Below are positions 59,554-64,000 of a stretch of 64,000 bases of DNA, piece after piece. The position numbers and the translations under genes were made by a program. The stretch lies in assembly GCA_947167935.1 (NCBI GenBank), contig CAMVJU010000001.1, positions 62,001-126,000 on the forward strand, given 5' to 3'. The notes below the pieces were generated by a model, which searched no databases, had not been told where the DNA came from, and worked only from the letters and a program-made list of their open reading frames with translations. How positions within the stretch are numbered: position 1 is the stretch's first letter; every line of letters starts with the position of its first letter. This DNA comes from an uncultured Prevotellaceae bacterium. GTDB taxonomy: Bacteria > Bacteroidota > Bacteroidia > Bacteroidales > Bacteroidaceae.

Positions 59554-62148
59554 TCAGTCTTTAGCTGGTTGAACGTTAAAGGATAGTTCTTCTTTTTCTG
59601 GATTTTTCGTCACGTTGATGGTGCTTCCCAAGGGAATGTCGCCCTCAAGGATGAGCTCGCAGATGCCGTCCTCGACATAGTTCTGAAGGGCGCGTTTCAG
59701 GGGACGGGCACCGAACTGCACATCGTAGCCCTTGGTGGCCACGAACTCGCGTGCGCTGTCGTCCATTTCCACGGTATAGCCGAGGTCGGCTATACGTTTG
59801 ACCAGCGGTTTCAGTTCCACGTTGACGATGCGCTTGATGGCCTCAAGATCGAGCTGGTCGAAGGTGATGATTTCATCCAGGCGGTTGAGAAACTCCGGCG
59901 AGAACTGCTTCGACAGCGCCTTCTGCACGATGCTGCGGGCGTGTTCGCGGTCTTGCTCGTTCATCGCCAAACCAATGCTGCCGGCGGTGAATCCTACACC
60001 GCGACCAAAGTCCTTCAATTGGCGTGTGCCGGCGTTGGAAGTCATGATAATCACGGTGTTACGGAAATCTACGAAGCGGCCGTTGCCGTCGGTCAGACGG
60101 CCTTCGTCAAGCACCTGCAGCAGCAGGTTGAAGACGTTGCCGTGAGCTTTCTCAATCTCGTCTAAGAGGACGATGGAGTAGGGCTTGCGACGCACGCGCT
60201 CGGTGAGCTGTCCACCCTCCTCGTAGCCCACGTATCCCGGAGGGGCACCGATAAGTCGGCTGACGTTGAACGACTCAGTATATTCCGACATGTCCACACG
60301 GATAAGGGCATCGGCCGAACCGAACATAAACTCGGCTAACTTCTTGGCTAAGTAGGTCTTACCGACACCTGTCGGACCAAGGAACATGAAGGCGCCGATG
60401 GGGTGGTTGGGGTCTTTCAGACCCACACGGTTGCGCTGGATGGCGCGCACCATTTTTTCGATGGCTGCATCCTGTGCTATTACGCTTTCTTTCAGTTCTT
60501 TAGCCATTCCCTTGAGGCGGATTCCCTCGCTCTCAGCCATGCGCTGTACGGGCACACCGCTCATCATCGAGATGACGTTGGCCACCTCCTCTTCGCCCAC
60601 CGTCTGGCGGTCGTCGTTGTTGCCGTTGCGCCACTGCTCGGTGAGCACGGCCAACTCAGCCTCTAACACCGTCTGACGATCGCGATAACTGGCGGCCAGC
60701 TCGAAGTTCTGGCCGCGTACGGCACTCTGCTTGCGGTCTTTCACACGGGCCAATTCCTTCTCCTTCTCGGTAATTTCGGGAGGAATGGTGCCATTCTTTA
60801 AATGTACGCGCGAACCGGTCTCGTCCATCGCGTCGATGGCCTTGTCGGGGAAGGCACGGTCGGGGATGTAGCGTTCTGCCAATTTGACACATGCGGTGAG
60901 TGCTTCATCCGTATATTCCACGTGATGGTGGCGCTCGTAGCGGTCCTTGATATTGTGCAAAATGGCCAGTGTCTCGTCGGCCGTAGTGGGCTCTACGATG
61001 ACCTTCTGGAAGCGTCGCTCAAGGGCACCGTCCTTCTCGATGGAGTTGCGGTATTCGTCGAGTGTGGTGGCACCGATGCATTGGATGGTGCCTCGTGCCA
61101 GAGCCGGTTTCATGATGTTGGCGGCATCCATGGCTCCAGGCGATCCGCCCGCACCTATGATGGTGTGTATCTCGTCGATAAACACAATGATCTCGGGGCT
61201 TTTCTCCAATTCTTTCAGCAGCGCCTTGATGCGCTCCTCAAACTGTCCGCGGTACTTTGTGCCGGCCACAATGCCTGTCATATCGAGGCTGACGATGCGT
61301 TTGTCGAAGAACATGGGCGAGCATTTGCGCTGGGCGATAAGCTGCGCCAGTCCCTCAACGATGGCGCTCTTGCCCACGCCGGGCTCGCCGATGAGGATGG
61401 GATTGTTCTTCTTCCTGCGACCTAAGATCTCGAGCACGCGCTGAATCTCCCGCTCGCGACCTACGATGGGGTCGAGCTTGTCTTCCTTGGCAGCGGCCGT
61501 CAGGTCGGTGGAGAAATTATCCAGCACGGGTGTCTTGCTCTTCTGCTTCTGGGCCGTCTGGGTCTTGGAAGCGGGTGAACCGCTTCCCGCAGTGTTTCCG
61601 TCGGTGGGCTCCTCGTATTCCTCCTCGTCCTCATCGGGCAGGGCAATGCCGTCGGTGAGGTGAGATGTGAGAGGTGAGGGGTGAGAGGTGGGTGAATTGG
61701 ACTGTGTTTTGTCTGCTGAGCGCAGGAGCGTCAGGGCATCTTCGTAATTCATATCGTTCTGTTCCAGGATTTGTTTGGCTCCGTTGTTCACTGAGTCGTG
61801 CAGGATGGCGAGCAGCAAGTGTTGCTCGTCGACGCGCTGCACATGCTGAATGCGCGCCTCTAGGACGGCCAGCTTCAGGATGTTGCTTGCCCGCTCGTTG
61901 AGCACCAGGTCGTGTGTGTAGCTGGGCTTGAACATGTCATCTTGTCGCACTTTTGCCTCCAGCTCATATTTCAGCTGGGGGATATTGAGACGCAGGCGGT
62001 GGAAAACGTCCACCACCGGGCCCTCTTTCTGGCGCAAGAGTCCCAATAGCAAATGCTCTGGCCCAACGGAGCTTGAGGCCAGACGTGCCGCCTCCTCTCG
62101 CGAGAAAGAGAGGATCTCAGACACTTTCGGTGAGAATTGACTTGTCAT
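59554..62148 (-). CDS. clpC: ATP-dependent Clp protease ATP-binding subunit ClpC
   Basis: This 864-residue AAA+ unfoldase has an N-terminal Clp-N double repeat (FSREEAARLASSSVGPEHLL and VDEQHLLLAIL), then a linker (about 145-210) that includes a heptamer-repeat-coded SPTSHPSPLTSHL and an acidic stretch. The first AAA domain has Walker A GEPGVGKSA (about 254), a UvrB/C middle segment follows, and the second AAA domain has Walker A GPTGVGKTY (about 591) and the D2-small domain. The linker is longer than in typical ClpC. It should work with ClpP. The -7 box TACCTTTG lies 42 bases upstream. Confidence 0.93.
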   Translation of the reverse strand: MTSQFSPKVSEILSFSREEAARLASSSVGPEHLLLGLLRQKEGPVVDVFHRLRLNIPQLKYELEAKVRQDDMFKPSYTHDLVLNERASNILKLAVLEARIQHVQRVDEQHLLLAILHDSVNNGAKQILEQNDMNYEDALTLLRSADKTQSNSPTSHPSPLTSHLTDGIALPDEDEEEYEEPTDGNTAGSGSPASKTQTAQKQKSKTPVLDNFSTDLTAAAKEDKLDPIVGREREIQRVLEILGRRKKNNPILIGEPGVGKSAIVEGLAQLIAQRKCSPMFFDKRIVSLDMTGIVAGTKYRGQFEERIKALLKELEKSPEIIVFIDEIHTIIGAGGSPGAMDAANIMKPALARGTIQCIGATTLDEYRNSIEKDGALERRFQKVIVEPTTADETLAILHNIKDRYERHHHVEYTDEALTACVKLAERYIPDRAFPDKAIDAMDETGSRVHLKNGTIPPEITEKEKELARVKDRKQSAVRGQNFELAASYRDRQTVLEAELAVLTEQWRNGNNDDRQTVGEEEVANVISMMSGVPVQRMAESEGIRLKGMAKELKESVIAQDAAIEKMVRAIQRNRVGLKDPNHPIGAFMFLGPTGVGKTYLAKKLAEFMFGSADALIRVDMSEYTESFNVSRLIGAPPGYVGYEEGGQLTERVRRKPYSIVLLDEIEKAHGNVFNLLLQVLDEGRLTDGNGRFVDFRNTVIIMTSNAGTRQLKDFGRGVGFTAGSIGLAMNEQDREHARSIVQKALSKQFSPEFLNRLDEIITFDQLDLEAIKRIVNVELKPLVKRIADLGYTVEMDDSAREFVATKGYDVQFGARPLKRALQNYVEDGICELILEGDIPLGSTINVTKNPEKEELSFNVQPAKD
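61659..61693. repeat. Heptamer repeat in clpC linker
   Basis: Five 7-base units: GGTGAGA, TGTGAGA, GGTGAGG, GGTGAGA, GGTGGGT. On the coding strand these are TCTCACC-type, as in thrC at 5975. Confidence 0.82.
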
Positions 62149-62189
62149 CGATTCGCTTTGCTTTATCGTTAAAAGTGCAAATGACGTGC

Positions 62190-62197
62190 CAAAGGTA
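62190..62197 (-). promoter_or_regulatory. Putative -7 box for clpC
   Basis: On the - strand TACCTTTG matches TAnnTTTG exactly, 42 bases before the clpC ATG. No TTTG lies 19-21 bases upstream; the nearest is 34 away. Confidence 0.5.
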
Positions 62198-62261
62198 CGC
62201 TTTTTTTCGTATTATCCGTCATTTTTTTGCTCAAAAAAACACCGAAGTCTAAAATAATAAG

Positions 62262-62269
62262 TATTTTTG
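62262..62269 (+). promoter_or_regulatory. Putative -7 box for the C69 peptidase
   Basis: TATTTTTG matches TAnnTTTG, 31 bases before the ATG at 62301. The -33 element is not well placed (TTTG 32 bases upstream). Confidence 0.45.
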
Positions 62270-62300
62270 CAGTCAGAAAGAAAACATACACATCTTATTT

Positions 62301-64000
62301 ATGAAACGACTCTTTATCCTTTCCGTGTTGACTTTGGTCGCCGCAGGCGCCTTCGCGTGTACAAATTTTATAGTAGGTAAGAAGGCGTCGAAGGACGGCT
62401 CTGTGATCTGCTCCTATTCTGCTGATAGCTACGGCATGTTCCAGGGGCTGGTGCACTATCCTGCCGCCAAGCATCCCAAGGGCACGATGCGCGACGTGCG
62501 TGACTGGGACACCAACAAATACTTAGGCCAGATAGCCGAGGCCGAGGAGACGTACAACGTCATCGGCAATATCAATGAATGGCAGGTGACCATTGGTGAG
62601 ACGACCTTCGGCGGACGCGAGGAGATGGTCGATACGACTGGCATCATCGACTATGGCTCGCTCATCTACATCGCCCTGCAGCGCTCGAAGACGGCACGCG
62701 AGGCCATCAATGTGATGACGACGCTGGTGGAGCAGTATGGCTATTGCTCTGAGGGCGAGACGTTTACGATTTGCGATCCCAACGAGGCATGGATTATGGA
62801 GATGATGGGTGCCTTTGTGCCTGACTCCATTATGTCCACTCTGAAGCCTGCAGCCCGTAAGCAGCTGGGACGCACTGTGTGGGTGGCCATGCGTATACCC
62901 GACGACATGATCTGCGGTCATGCCAACCAGAGCCGTATCACCACCTTCATGCCTGCCAAGAAAGAGGAGAAAGGAAAGGAAACTGTGCTCTGGTCGAAGA
63001 ACGTGGTCAGTTATGCCCGTATCATGGGTTGGTATGACGGCAAACGCGACCAGGACTTCAGCTATAACGCTGCCTATGCTGCGCCCGACTTCTCCGGCCG
63101 TCGTATCTGCGATGCCCGTGTGTGGAGCTTCTTCAACCACTATGCCGACGGCATGGACCGCTATATTCCCTGGGCTGAGGGCCGCGACAAGGATGCTGAG
63201 GTGTTACCGCTGTGGGTGAAGCCCAACCGTCTGCTGGGCGTCGCTGACGTGGAGACTGCCATGCGTGATCATTTTGAGGGTACGCCCTTCAGCATCGGAA
63301 ACGATGCCAAGGATACCGACATGGGTGGTGGCATCTGGGAGATGCCCTATAGGCCTACGCCGCTGTATTTCGATGTAGACGGGAAGAAGTACTTTAATGA
63401 ACGTCCTGTGTCGACGCAGCAGGCCGGTTTTGTCTATGTCAGTCAGATGCGTTCATGGCTGCCGCGTGAAGTGGGCGGCTGTTTCTGGTTTGCCAATGAC
63501 GACGGCAATATGGTGCCTTTCACACCCGTGTACTGCTGTGCTACGGAATCGCCAAGACCTTATAATACTCCGGGGGCCGACGACCTGACATTCTCAATGG
63601 ACAACGCCTTCTGGGTGCAGAATTGGGTCAGCAACATGGTTTATCCGCGCTACGCAATGATGTTCCCCAGCTTGGAGCAGGTGCGCGACTCATTAGACAA
63701 TAGCTACTTCCGTCTGCAGAAAGAGGTGGAGGACAAGGCCTTGGCCCTCGAACGCAAAGACCGCGTGGCCTATCTCACCGCCTACACCGCCGAGAAAGCC
63801 GAGCAGATGCTGGCACGTTGGAAGCAGCTGGCCACCTATCTTATTGTGAAGTACAACGATATGATCTCAAAGCCTGAGGATGAACACGGCCGCTTCCTGC
63901 GCACGCCTAATGGTCTTGGCGCCACGGTGAAGCGTCCTGGCTATCCGCAGCGCTTCGCCCGCGAGCTTATCAAGCAGACCGGCAGCCGCTACGAACTGGA
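62301..64000 (+). CDS. C69 family dipeptidase, N-terminal part
   Basis: About 566 residues are visible and the gene continues past the window. Signal peptide MKRLFILSVLTLVAAGAFA is followed directly by CTNFIVGKKASKDGSVICS: Cys20 would be the N-terminal nucleophile of this Ntn-hydrolase after cleavage, a pattern typical of secreted Bacteroidetes C69 peptidases (PepD-like). Further family segments are WQVTIGETTFGGREEM, EGETFTICDPNEAWIMEMMG, WVAMRIPDDMICGHANQSRI and the C-terminal FWVQNWVSNMVYPRY. It would hydrolyse dipeptides in the periplasm or outside. It is divergent from clpC. Confidence 0.9.
   Translation, partial: MKRLFILSVLTLVAAGAFACTNFIVGKKASKDGSVICSYSADSYGMFQGLVHYPAAKHPKGTMRDVRDWDTNKYLGQIAEAEETYNVIGNINEWQVTIGETTFGGREEMVDTTGIIDYGSLIYIALQRSKTAREAINVMTTLVEQYGYCSEGETFTICDPNEAWIMEMMGAFVPDSIMSTLKPAARKQLGRTVWVAMRIPDDMICGHANQSRITTFMPAKKEEKGKETVLWSKNVVSYARIMGWYDGKRDQDFSYNAAYAAPDFSGRRICDARVWSFFNHYADGMDRYIPWAEGRDKDAEVLPLWVKPNRLLGVADVETAMRDHFEGTPFSIGNDAKDTDMGGGIWEMPYRPTPLYFDVDGKKYFNERPVSTQQAGFVYVSQMRSWLPREVGGCFWFANDDGNMVPFTPVYCCATESPRPYNTPGADDLTFSMDNAFWVQNWVSNMVYPRYAMMFPSLEQVRDSLDNSYFRLQKEVEDKALALERKDRVAYLTAYTAEKAEQMLARWKQLATYLIVKYNDMISKPEDEHGRFLRTPNGLGATVKRPGYPQRFARELIKQTGSRYEL

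Overview
The window reads as chromosome of a Bacteroidales bacterium, most likely a Prevotella-type gut or oral organism. The evidence is a fimbrillin/DUF5119/DUF3575 fimbrial locus, a type IX secretion (T9SS) C-terminal sorting signal, a near-ideal Bacteroidetes promoter (TTTG-N20-TAnnTTTG), a C69 dipeptidase, and few Shine-Dalgarno sequences. No rRNA, tRNA or CRISPR array was recognised.

Layout. Bases 1-6600 (+ strand): the 3' end of a mannitol-dehydrogenase-family gene, a TolC/MacA/MacB-type efflux operon with the MacB functions split in two, and threonine synthase carrying an in-frame palindromic insertion. Bases 6683-13729 (- strand): a packed housekeeping run of purC, ubiE/menG, aroE, a TPM-domain membrane protein, lemA, purM, and an ABC pair (pseudo-ATPase plus FetB-like permease). 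Bases 14353-58444 (- strand): a 44-kb block that starts at a good promoter. It encodes a DUF3575 outer-membrane protein, a DUF5119 lipoprotein, four fimbrillin-type lipoproteins and then three giant secreted proteins of about 4576, 2401 and 3754 residues. The giants are built from [VIA][YF]GGG repeats. A REP-associated tyrosine transposase (RAYT) sits between giants B and C. Bases 58599-62148 (- strand): phoH and clpC. From 62301 (+ strand): a C69 dipeptidase running off the window.

The 44-kb block is the candidate for an undescribed system. Surface-pilus genes are followed directly and co-directionally by about 32 kb of giant repeat-protein genes. One giant ends in a T9SS sorting domain; the other two end in Gly-rich tails. 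Fimbrillin C-termini share a short repeat with giant C. A working model is a fimbria whose stalk or tip is accompanied by very large secreted fibre or adhesin proteins; this is inference.

A second theme is short tandem repeats (7, 8, 9, 12, 18, 21 and 22 bp) and nested palindromes at gene edges and inside genes. Heptamer arrays form the hydrophobic core of two signal peptides in the fimbrial/giant block, so unit gain or loss would shift the frame. A related heptamer family lies in linkers of thrC and clpC.
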